Source of the DNA: Nitromaritima sp964584125
Lineage (GTDB): Bacteria; Nitrospinota; Nitrospinia; Nitrospinales; VA-1
Direction of reading: 5' to 3'
Assembly (NCBI GenBank): GCA_964584125.1
Contig: CAZOYP010000031.1
Coordinates: 1-27,208, forward strand
Length of the DNA stretch: 27,208 bases
In this document: piece after piece, positions 16,427 to 23,614 of the stretch
How the letters are laid out: every line of letters begins with the position of its first letter
How positions within the stretch are numbered: position 1 is the stretch's first letter
Made by a program: the position numbers and the translations under genes
Notes under the pieces: generated by a model
Database searches by the model: none
Told to the model about the DNA's origin: nothing
The model's input: the letters and a program-made list of their open reading frames with translations, nothing else

Positions 16427-16906
16427 TTAATTGGTACCCCTACTTATTGCGATACGTCCAGACCGAACAATTTCCTTAATACCAAGTGGTTTAAGGAGGT
16501 CTAAGAATCCTTTTGTTTTACCTTCATCACCAGTGATTTCGACTGTATAAGTATCGGGACCCACATCAATTACCTTAGCACGAAAAATTTCCACTATACG
16601 CAAGATCTCCTCACGAACACGAGCTTCGGTATTCATTTTTACTAATATTAATTCCCGATCAACAAAATGTTCTTCGGTTAAATCAGTGACTTTGATAACA
16701 TCCACAAGTTTGTTTAGTTGCTTTGTGATTTGTTCAATTTTTTTGTCATCTCCGCGTGTAATAATTGTCATCCTTGAAATTCCAGCTTCGTTTGTTTCAG
16801 CAACGTTTAGGCTCTCTATATTAAAACCTCGTCCACTGAAAAGCCCTGAAATTCTTGATAACACCCCAGATTGGTTTACGACAAGGACAGAGATTGTATG
16901 TTGCAT
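16427..16906 (-). CDS. ilvN: Acetolactate synthase small (regulatory) subunit
   Basis: The 159-residue protein has the normal length. Its N-terminal ACT domain (about 3-75) begins HTISVLVVNQSGVLSRISGLF and contains GRGFNIESLNVAET; the C-terminal ACT-like domain (85-158) contains ELILVKMNTEARVREEI and the ending SGRIAISRG. It binds the catalytic subunit IlvB and gives valine feedback inhibition. The catalytic subunit gene, usually directly upstream, is absent here: the next gene upstream is the divergent nth. It is therefore the first gene of the minus-strand run. No Shine-Dalgarno is visible before the ATG. The symbol ilvH would serve equally well. Confidence 0.95.
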   Translation of the reverse strand: MQHTISVLVVNQSGVLSRISGLFSGRGFNIESLNVAETNEAGISRMTIITRGDDKKIEQITKQLNKLVDVIKVTDLTEEHFVDRELILVKMNTEARVREEILRIVEIFRAKVIDVGPDTYTVEITGDEGKTKGFLDLLKPLGIKEIVRSGRIAISRGTN

Positions 16907-16987
16907 TTTTTCAAGGTTTTAGAGACTAAAGTAATTTGATCTGTTATGTTTAATTGGGCAATATATCAGAAACGTCTTATATTTGCC

Positions 16988-17016
16988 ATTATATTTCCGC
17001 CTTATTTTTTGTGTAA
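16988..17016 (-). promoter_or_regulatory. Candidate promoter for the ilvN-ilvC-psd-pssA-accD run
   Basis: On the minus strand TTACAC (17016-17011) and a perfect TATAAT (16993-16988) are separated by 17 bases. Transcription would start about 75 bases before the ilvN ATG. The -35 is weak, and no leader peptide or attenuator is evident in the leader. Confidence 0.4.
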
Positions 17017-17049
17017 GTTATTGGATTTTTGCTCTTTGGGGACTAGTTT

Positions 17050-17703
17050 ATGAAATTCGAAGACCTCCCTGTCGTTCTCAGGTATGTTAGAAAGTCAACT
17101 AAATATTGGCCTCCGCCCGTGGTGACTGCAATAAGTCTTAAGCAAAATCCTTTTATGGTTCTAGTAAGTTGTTTGCTTAGTTTAAGAACTAGAGATGAAA
17201 TTACTTATGCCGCTTCTAAAAGGTTGTTCGCTCTTGCTAGGTCCCCAAAAAAACTATTGGATTTGAATCCACATCAGGTAGAAAAAGCAATTTACCCAGT
17301 TGCTTTTTATCGAAATAAAACAATTAGTTTGTATGAGATTTGCAGATCTCTTATCAATGAAAATAAAGGTATGGTTCCCGATTCTTTAGACAAGCTACTT
17401 AGATTAAGAGGAGTTGGTAGGAAAACAGCTAATCTCACTTTAGTTTTGGGTCATAATAAGCTGGGAATTTGTGTTGATACTCATGTGCATCGGATAATGA
17501 ACAGGTGGGGGTATGTTCAAACCAAATCTCCCGATGATACAGAGAAGGAATTAAGACACAAACTTCCAAAACGTTATTGGATGGAAATTAATAATCTACT
17601 AGTTAGTTTTGGACAAAACATATGTAAGCCGAAATCTCCCTATTGCAGTAAATGTGGCATTTCAGAACATTGCGAGCAGATTGGAGTAAGTCGTTATCGT
17701 TAG
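17050..17703 (+). CDS. nth: Endonuclease III-type DNA glycosylase/AP lyase
   Basis: The 217-residue protein has the helix-hairpin-helix-GPD fold with LRGVGRKTANLTL, placing catalytic Lys125, and CVDTHVHRIMNR, placing Asp143. The C-terminal iron-sulfur loop has Cys192, Cys199, Cys202 and Cys208, spaced 6-2-5 as in endonuclease III. It removes oxidised pyrimidines and cleaves the abasic site in base excision repair. The E. coli LSAQATD segment reads LSLRTRDE here, a variant I associate with other Nth subgroups, so damage preference may differ. GGGGAC precedes the ATG. It is divergent from ilvN and convergent with rph, with 22 bases between the stops. Confidence 0.93.
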   Translation: MKFEDLPVVLRYVRKSTKYWPPPVVTAISLKQNPFMVLVSCLLSLRTRDEITYAASKRLFALARSPKKLLDLNPHQVEKAIYPVAFYRNKTISLYEICRSLINENKGMVPDSLDKLLRLRGVGRKTANLTLVLGHNKLGICVDTHVHRIMNRWGYVQTKSPDDTEKELRHKLPKRYWMEINNLLVSFGQNICKPKSPYCSKCGISEHCEQIGVSRYR

Positions 17704-17725
17704 TACAATTAACACGTTAAAAAAA

Positions 17726-18448
17726 TCATAGCTTTCCAATTATTTTTTTTTGTATAGCGACGAGTTGCTTTATGCCTTTATCAGCGAGGGCGATCATTGA
17801 TTTCATTTGTTTGTCTGAAAAGGGTTCTCGTTCTGCTGTACCTTGTATTTCTACAAATCCGCCACTCCCTGTTTTTATAATGTTTAAATCTACATCTGCT
17901 TCTGAGTCTTCAGAATAATCCAAGTCGAGAAGGTTTTTGCCATTAATAATCCCCACGCTTATAGCGGCTACATAGTCACGTACAGGAATTTGATTAATTA
18001 GTTTATCCTTTTTCAGCTTTTTCATAGCTAGCATTAATGCGATAAATGATCCAGTGATAGAGGCACAACGGGTTCCACCATCTGCTTGTATTACATCACA
18101 GTCTATCCAAACAGTTCGTTCTTCTAGCTTTTCAAGGTCTACAATACTTCGTAGTGAGCGTCCTATTAGTCTTTGGATTTCTTGTGTTCGACCTGATAGT
18201 TTTCCTTTTGAAGCTTCCCTAGGGGTTCTAGTATTTGTTGAAGAGGGAAGCATTGAGTATTCTGCTGTTACCCATCCTTGACCTTGGCCTCGAAGGAACG
18301 GAGGGACTTTGTTGTCGATTGAAGCGGAGCATAGAACACGGGTACCTCCCATCTGGAAAAGAACCGAACCATGAGGATGGGTTATGTAGTTTTTAGTAAT
18401 TTTGATCGCTCTCATTTGGTTAAAAGAACGGCCACCTAGTCTGGGCAT
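17726..18448 (-). CDS. rph: Ribonuclease PH
   Basis: The 240-residue protein matches RNase PH throughout: N-terminal HPHGSVLFQMGGTRVLCSA, then PPFLRGQGQGWVTAEYSMLP, the phosphate-binding SGRTQEIQRLIGRSLR and WIDCDVIQADGGTRCASITG. The length is normal. It trims the 3' ends of tRNA precursors by phosphorolysis and forms a hexameric ring. The start ATG follows a weak GGAA. The usual partner rdgB (dITP/XTP pyrophosphatase) is not adjacent; the gene is convergent with nth and divergent from the bactofilin fusion. Confidence 0.95.
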   Translation of the reverse strand: MPRLGGRSFNQMRAIKITKNYITHPHGSVLFQMGGTRVLCSASIDNKVPPFLRGQGQGWVTAEYSMLPSSTNTRTPREASKGKLSGRTQEIQRLIGRSLRSIVDLEKLEERTVWIDCDVIQADGGTRCASITGSFIALMLAMKKLKKDKLINQIPVRDYVAAISVGIINGKNLLDLDYSEDSEADVDLNIIKTGSGGFVEIQGTAEREPFSDKQMKSMIALADKGIKQLVAIQKKIIGKL

Positions 18449-18629
18449 TATCTATTCCAATATTTATAGGTTGATAAAGAATTTCTAATTTTTCATAAAT
18501 AGTTTTCAAAATTAAATAAATTAATTTTTATAAATATCAGGTTGTAGAGGAATTTTCAACACACATTCTTCCTCCTTAAAAAAATTAAGCCAATTCGAAC
18601 GAAAATTTTTAGAGTGCGTACCTAGAACC

Positions 18630-18658
18630 TTGTAGATAAGCGAAATATTTGATAATAT
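18630..18658 (+). promoter_or_regulatory. Candidate promoter for the bactofilin-TPR gene
   Basis: TTGTAG (18630-18635) and TAATAT (18653-18658) are 17 bases apart, 22 bases before the ATG at 18681. Both boxes are imperfect. The gene has a clear GGAG seven bases before its start. Confidence 0.3.
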
Positions 18659-18680
18659 TAGAGTTAAAATTGGAGTATTC

Positions 18681-20723
18681 ATGGATTCTTACTTTGCAAA
18701 AGGAATATTTTTAGAAGGAACCCTTTGGGTCAAGGGTAATGTGCACTTTGGTGCACATATTGAGGGCGATATTTTTTCTGAGGACCATTTGATTATAGGG
18801 GATTCAGGTTATGTAAAAGGAAATATTCGTTCTTATGATTTTTCAAACTCGGGCAAGGTTGAGGGAGATATTTTTTCTGAAAATAAAACCGCCTTGTTAA
18901 AAGGAGGTATGTTGACCGGAGATATCTCAACGTACCAATTGGTTATAGATGAGGGCTCTGGTTTTGGGGGTAGCTGTAAAATGATTGATGCCCCAATTAA
19001 ACGGGATAGCGTGCGGGCATCTAAGGCTGAAAAAAGGGCAAAGGTGAAGACGAGTCCCGTAAGTCTTGAAACAAAAGAAGAACCTAAGGTAACGCCAGCA
19101 CTGGGAGATAAAATATTTGGTTTGAGTGTTTTGAGAAACCTGCCTAAAACTGCTGGTGTATTTCTAGCTATTTTATTTTTTTTAGGAACTTTTATTTATT
19201 TAAAACCCAAGCCTAATGAGGCTCAAAAATTAATCAAGTCTGGGTATGATTTGCTAGAAAAAGGAAATTACGAAAAAGCAGAGATAGTATTTAGGAATGC
19301 TTTAAAAAATGATCGTAATTCTTCGGAAATATATGCAGGACTGGGTGATGCTTTTCTTCAAAGAAAGCTTTATGAAGATGCAATTCCTTTTTTTAAACGT
19401 TCGATAGAACTTAAGCCGTCGAATGCTAATTACAAAGTTAGCTTAGCGATAGCATATCAATCTATTGGAAATTTAAAAGAGGCCGAAAAATTTTTTCACC
19501 TAGGTCTCTCTGCGAACCCCAAAAGAGCCAATTCTTTTTATGATTACGGTTTGTTTATGGAAAAGAAAGGCGATATTCAAAATGCGATTAGTAATTATCG
19601 CCAAGCACTTAAGTTAGAAAAAAATTTTTATAAGGCGCGGTATTCCCTAGGAAAGCTCCTTGAGCAAACTGATGAGTTAGATAGTGCGATTGCTGAATAC
19701 AAATTAGCATTAGAGAATAATGAAGAAAATGCTGAACTTCAATTGACTCTAGGAAAAGCACTTTTAAATTCGAAAAATTTATCGGAAGCCGCCTTTCATC
19801 TTAATAAAGCTGTGAGCCTTATGCCTCAGGATTTTCAGGCGCGAGTTAATGTGGCTGAGATGATGTTGGACAAAGGTATGCTAGATCAATCTCTTGCTTC
19901 TTATCAGAAGGCCGCCTCTATGCAGCCTGAGAATGCTCAAATTCAATCTGGATTAGGTAAGGCATATTTGCAAAAGGATAATACTGGTGATGCCTTTAAA
20001 GCTTATGAAAAAGCAGTAAAGTTAAACCCTAAAAATGCAGAAAATCAATATCAATTAGGTAGGTTATTGGTAGAAGCGAAGCAATTCAAAGAAGCTCGAG
20101 AACCATTAGAAAAAGCCCTTGCTTTGCGCAATAATCACCTTCCAACCTTTTACGAACTTGGTCGTCTCTCGCTAGAAGAGTCTAAAAACGTTGAGGCAGA
20201 AAGTTTTTTAAGTAAAGCAGTAAAGGGTGAAGAAAATAATACCGTTTATATTTTAGCCCTTGCTAATGCTGAGGCTAAAAACAAAAAATATGATACTGCG
20301 CTTAACCGACTTCAGAAAATAGTAAGGGCGGACTCTAATAATTTGGGTGCTATTTTTTCATTATGCAACGTATTTAGTAAGAAAGGTTATTATACTACTG
20401 CTATAAAGCACTGCGAGAATTCACTAAATCTTAGTCCTAAGGATGTTGAGATAATGAACCGCCTTGCTTGGCTTTATGCAAAAAAAGGAAAAAACCTTGA
20501 CCGTGGAATCGAATTGATCAAAAGTGTTACGCAAGTGCACCCAAATACCCCCAAATATATTGATACTTTTTCAGAATTATTGTATGCCAAGGGAGATATC
20601 GAAGAAGCTGTAAAAAATATTCGCGAAGCTATTCGTCTTGACCCAGAAAATTCATATTATAAGCAGCAAGTATGGAAATTTAAAAATGTTACTCCTTTAA
20701 GCCTCCGAGTTACGGAAAATTAA
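18681..20723 (+). CDS. Bactofilin domain fused through a membrane segment to a large TPR array
   Basis: The 680-residue protein has three parts. Residues 1-103 form a bactofilin (polymer-forming cytoskeletal) domain: a right-handed beta-helix pattern with repeated G-x-(V/I)-x-G-D turns, such as GTLWVKGNVHFGAHIEGDIF and GKVEGDIF. A Lys/Ala/Pro-rich linker leads to one membrane segment at about 157-174. From 181 to about 665 lie some 13-14 TPR repeats, for example AEIVFRNALKNDRNSSEIYA and DAFKAYEKAVKLNPKNAENQ. Bactofilins polymerise on the cytoplasmic face of the membrane; with one TM the TPR array would lie in the periplasm, linking an internal filament to periplasmic partners. The topology is inferred. 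GGAG precedes the ATG. Only two bases separate its stop from the convergent exchanger gene. Confidence 0.85.
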   Translation: MDSYFAKGIFLEGTLWVKGNVHFGAHIEGDIFSEDHLIIGDSGYVKGNIRSYDFSNSGKVEGDIFSENKTALLKGGMLTGDISTYQLVIDEGSGFGGSCKMIDAPIKRDSVRASKAEKRAKVKTSPVSLETKEEPKVTPALGDKIFGLSVLRNLPKTAGVFLAILFFLGTFIYLKPKPNEAQKLIKSGYDLLEKGNYEKAEIVFRNALKNDRNSSEIYAGLGDAFLQRKLYEDAIPFFKRSIELKPSNANYKVSLAIAYQSIGNLKEAEKFFHLGLSANPKRANSFYDYGLFMEKKGDIQNAISNYRQALKLEKNFYKARYSLGKLLEQTDELDSAIAEYKLALENNEENAELQLTLGKALLNSKNLSEAAFHLNKAVSLMPQDFQARVNVAEMMLDKGMLDQSLASYQKAASMQPENAQIQSGLGKAYLQKDNTGDAFKAYEKAVKLNPKNAENQYQLGRLLVEAKQFKEAREPLEKALALRNNHLPTFYELGRLSLEESKNVEAESFLSKAVKGEENNTVYILALANAEAKNKKYDTALNRLQKIVRADSNNLGAIFSLCNVFSKKGYYTTAIKHCENSLNLSPKDVEIMNRLAWLYAKKGKNLDRGIELIKSVTQVHPNTPKYIDTFSELLYAKGDIEEAVKNIREAIRLDPENSYYKQQVWKFKNVTPLSLRVTEN

Positions 20724-20725
20724 AT

Positions 20726-21667
20726 TTATATTAGTCCTATGCCCTTTAACCCAATGTATGAGATGTAGCCTAGGCATAGAATAACGCCGTCTTGTTTTTT
20801 TATGACGTAACCCATTCTAATCAATAAAAGCATTAAACAGGTAAGGGCCGTAGTGAAAATAAGGTCTGCATAAATTTTTTCGTCAATTGATAGAGGGTGA
20901 ATCAACGATGCAATGCCAATTACCATCAGAATATTAAAGATATTACTGCCAAACACATTCCCAATAGCCATTTCCCCGTGACCTTTTTTTGCTGCAATTA
21001 TAGATGAAGTTAGTTCTGGAAGACTGGTTCCAAGAGCAACGATACTTACCCCAATAAACCATTCACTGACACCTAGCTTTTGTGCAATTCCAGTTGCTCC
21101 CTCAACCATCCAATTTGCACCTATAATTAACAGTATTACCCCCAAGAATACTAAAAGAATGTAAAATACTAGTCCTTTCTGTTTTGAAAAAAAATTGCTT
21201 TCTGATAGATCTATATCGATACTCTCCTTTTTTCTGAACGAGCTCCATAAATAAATAAACAAAAGAGAAATCATGATAAAACCTTCAATTCGGCCTAAAT
21301 AGTTATCCCAAGAAAACACGACAATAATAATTGAGGTAATAATTAATGAAGGGGACTCGTCTATGTATCTTTGTTTTTCAATTGTAAGAGGTACTATCAA
21401 TGCAGTTAAACCAAGGACCAGTCCTATATTAGTGATGTTGCTTCCAATAATATTCCCTAATGCCAAATCACCTGAATTTTGAATAGACGCCATCAGGGAA
21501 ACCGCCAATTCAGGGGTAGAAGTTCCGAAACCGATTACCGTAGCTCCAATAATAAAAGGACTTACTTTAAAAGTTTGCGCCAATCGCAAGCTTCCCGTAA
21601 CAAGAAACTCTCCACCGTAATAGAGAAAAATTAAGCTAATAAGTATGAGTACTGAATCAACAAACAT
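20726..21667 (-). CDS. Calcium/sodium antiporter of the CaCA family (YrbG-like)
   Basis: The 313-residue membrane protein has about ten helices in two inverted halves. Each half holds the alpha-repeat signature: GTSTPE at 48-53 with GNIIGSN at 71-77, and GTSLPE at 213-218 with GNVFGSN at 236-242. The glutamates bind the cation. The family exchanges Ca2+ for Na+ or K+ across the inner membrane. The start lacks a Shine-Dalgarno and is overlapped by a tiny upstream ORF on the same strand, so translation may be coupled. Which ions are carried cannot be told from the sequence. Confidence 0.93.
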   Translation of the reverse strand: MFVDSVLILISLIFLYYGGEFLVTGSLRLAQTFKVSPFIIGATVIGFGTSTPELAVSLMASIQNSGDLALGNIIGSNITNIGLVLGLTALIVPLTIEKQRYIDESPSLIITSIIIVVFSWDNYLGRIEGFIMISLLFIYLWSSFRKKESIDIDLSESNFFSKQKGLVFYILLVFLGVILLIIGANWMVEGATGIAQKLGVSEWFIGVSIVALGTSLPELTSSIIAAKKGHGEMAIGNVFGSNIFNILMVIGIASLIHPLSIDEKIYADLIFTTALTCLMLLLIRMGYVIKKQDGVILCLGYISYIGLKGIGLI

Positions 21668-21770
21668 GCTGGAAGTGAAGTTTATTAGTCTTTGAAGTGG
21701 GTTTGAGAAAGTAATTTTGATAAATATACACGAGAGTTAATCCAAGACCTAATAAATAAAAAAACGCCAT
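21657..21770 (-). CDS. Possible 37-residue membrane peptide overlapping the exchanger gene
   Basis: An ATG at 21770, with AAGGA ten bases upstream, opens a 37-codon frame that ends in a TGA at 21657-21659, inside the start of the exchanger gene (11 bases of overlap). The peptide begins MAFFYLLGLGLTLVYIYQN, one obvious membrane helix, followed by a basic tail. Overlap plus a ribosome binding site here and none before the exchanger fits translational coupling. It could also be a chance AT-rich ORF. I know no homolog. Confidence 0.4.
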   Translation of the reverse strand: MAFFYLLGLGLTLVYIYQNYFLKPTSKTNKLHFQHVC

Positions 21771-21870
21771 AGAGCTCGCGTCCTTTTCCAAAACATCAAT
21801 TATGAATGATTAAGGAATTTGTGTAGTTCATATTTAAATAGGTTTTTAATAGTTGAAAGTATTTAATTTA

Positions 21871-22470
21871 CTAATTTCTTATAAAGCTATTCTTAAATCC
21901 AAAATCAATTAGATTTTTTTTGGTTTGTTGAGCTTTTTTTTCTGTTGTAAGATTTCCAGTTCCAACCATATAAACCTTCCCTTTAGGCTCAACTATTTTA
22001 GTTTCTAGTTGGAATCCTTTTGTATTAAGTTTTTTTGCAAGCTTTGTTGCATTACCTTTAACGTTAAACGCACCAACCTGCACAAAATAAATTTTATCTT
22101 GAGCGGGGATAATTTTTTCTTTGGGCTGGTTTTTTTTTAGCTATTTTTTTTTAGGGTTTTTAGATAACTCATATTCAGGGCCTGATGCTTTAGATTTATC
22201 TGGTGACGGTTGATTGACAATTGATTCAAGTGAATTAATATTTTACTTATCTTGGAAGAATATAAAAACAAACAATGCAAGGTCTATTGCGGAAATAGTA
22301 GTTATTTTGAGATTTTATGCTCTTATGTTTTTAGTATCTATCACATTAGCAAATAGTGCGTTATCAACCATGGTATCTAATCGTTTGTTGTACTTTTTCC
22401 AATCTTCATTAATTTCTTGAACCTGTGAATCCAGCTTTTTAAAATTTTTATTTTCTTGTATTTTTAGCAT
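21871..22470 (-). pseudogene. SPOR-domain membrane protein with three in-frame stop codons
   Basis: One uninterrupted frame runs from an ATG at 22470 to a TAG at 21871, 199 codons plus stop, and encodes a sensible protein. A polar N-terminus (MLKIQENKNFKKLDSQVQEI) is followed by a membrane segment (LKITTISAIDLALFVFIFF), a Lys/Pro/Ser linker and a C-terminal SPOR domain (YFVQVGAFNVKGNATKLAKK, VYMVGTGNLTTEKKAQQ). Three stop codons interrupt it: TAA at 22315-22317, TAA at 22243-22245 and TAG at 22141-22143, with no frameshift. Each is one C-to-T change from a glutamine codon. Intact SPOR proteins bind denuded septal peptidoglycan during division. A GTG at 22083 could still start the last 70 residues. 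The other genes here use TAA and TAG as normal stops, so global recoding is unlikely. Confidence 0.8.
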
Positions 22471-22575
22471 TGGTTGATACTTTTGTGAAAACCTGTAAAT
22501 AGTGATTTTTATTAATGGCTAGTTTTACTAGGAGAACGGTAAAAAATGATGTTAGGATGCCCTCAACCAGTACTT

Positions 22576-22608
22576 GTAAATAGTGAAATACTCATGTATT
22601 ACTTTTAC
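22576..22608. repeat. Imperfect palindrome between the SPOR pseudogene and pyrD
   Basis: GTAAA, AGT and AATAC on the left pair with GTATT, ACT and TTTAC on the right around a TCAT loop, with bulges of one and two bases only on the left. It sits 71 bases before the pyrD ATG in a divergent intergenic region and could be an operator or a chance AT-rich dyad. Confidence 0.35.
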
Positions 22609-22678
22609 ATGGCGAACTATTTCTCATTACTTATCAATAGGTTGCATAATTTTTCTAGAATTAATTTAATTTACGATA

Positions 22679-23602
22679 ATGGCAAAAGACAATAGTGTTG
22701 ATATGTCAGTAAAGTTGGGTTCTATGCATTTTTCGAATCCAGTTATTGCAGCTTCAGGTACTTTCGCCTATGGAATGGAATTCTCACCATTTGTGGATTT
22801 AAACGTATTGGGAGGATTTTGTACTAAGGGTTTGTCTATGAAACCTAAAATAGGGAATCGTTTTCCACGAATGATAGAGACTGCCTCGGGTATGTTGAAT
22901 GCTATAGGCCTTGAGAACATTGGCCTTAAAAGATTTATTGATGAAAAATTACCATTTTTGGATAAATTTCAAACTCGACTGATTGTTAATTTTTTTGGCG
23001 ATACAATCGAGGAATATGTGGACTTGGCGAGTGAGTTATCAAAGTTACCTAGAGTAGATGCTCTTGAAATGAATGTTTCCTGTCCTAACGTAGAAAAGGG
23101 GGGAATACGTTTGAGCTCAGATCCGATAGCTCTTAAAGCAGTTGTAGAGTCTGTGCGAAAAGTAACTAAAAAACTTTTAATTGTAAAGCTTTCTCCTAAT
23201 GTTAAAGACATAACCGAAGTGGCATTAGCTGCTGAAGAGGGTGGGGCAGACGCCCTATCATTGGTCAATACTTTTGTGGGTTTAAAGATTGATGTTGAAT
23301 CAAGGAAACCATGGCTTGCAAATATAACTGGAGGAGTTTCAGGCCCTGCTATCAAGCCGTTGGCACTCGCTATGGTATACGAGACGGTCCGTTCGGTAAA
23401 AATTCCTGTTATAGGAGTTGGCGGAATTTCATCTGTGCAGGATGCCTTAGAGTTTTTTATTGCAGGCGCGAGCGCGATACAAATTGGAACTGCAAATTAT
23501 ATTGATCCGTCTATTACCATGAAAGTTATAGCGGGACTTTTTGATTATTGCAAAGAAAACAACTTGAAATCCCTCGCTGAGCTGGCTTCATTGAATAGAT
23601 AG
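22679..23602 (+). CDS. pyrD: Dihydroorotate dehydrogenase, class 1 (1B-like) catalytic subunit
   Basis: The 307-residue protein is a full-length FMN-binding TIM barrel. It has NPVIAASGTFAYG near the start, the catalytic Cys135 in MNVSCPNVEKGG, the LIVKLSPNV strand, SLVNTFVGLKIDVE and the phosphate-binding GVGGISSVQDALEF and GASAIQIGTANY. It oxidises dihydroorotate to orotate in pyrimidine synthesis. NVSCPN followed by EKGG fits subtype 1B, which works with the iron-sulfur/FAD subunit PyrK and NAD; pyrK is not adjacent. No Shine-Dalgarno is visible before the ATG. It converges with alr, 12 bases apart. Confidence 0.95.
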   Translation: MAKDNSVDMSVKLGSMHFSNPVIAASGTFAYGMEFSPFVDLNVLGGFCTKGLSMKPKIGNRFPRMIETASGMLNAIGLENIGLKRFIDEKLPFLDKFQTRLIVNFFGDTIEEYVDLASELSKLPRVDALEMNVSCPNVEKGGIRLSSDPIALKAVVESVRKVTKKLLIVKLSPNVKDITEVALAAEEGGADALSLVNTFVGLKIDVESRKPWLANITGGVSGPAIKPLALAMVYETVRSVKIPVIGVGGISSVQDALEFFIAGASAIQIGTANYIDPSITMKVIAGLFDYCKENNLKSLAELASLNR

Positions 23603-23614
23603 CCATGTAGAGTG

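Noticed and set aside
17709..17720. TTAAC/GTTAA inverted repeat between nth and rph as a bidirectional terminator
   Set aside because: The centre is only 2 bases and the following run is A on the plus strand, so it fails as a terminator for nth; for rph the T-run precedes the stem.
22214..22420. 68-codon plus-strand ORF opposite the SPOR pseudogene
   Set aside because: The minus-strand frame makes a coherent TM/SPOR protein, while this ORF has no ribosome binding site and no family features.
21871..22470. Genome-wide stop-codon recoding as the reason for the three stops
   Set aside because: The other genes in the window end at TAA, TAG or TGA at the expected family lengths and contain no internal in-frame stops.
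22969..23355. 128-codon minus-strand ORF inside pyrD
   Set aside because: It is an antisense shadow of the catalytic region of pyrD.
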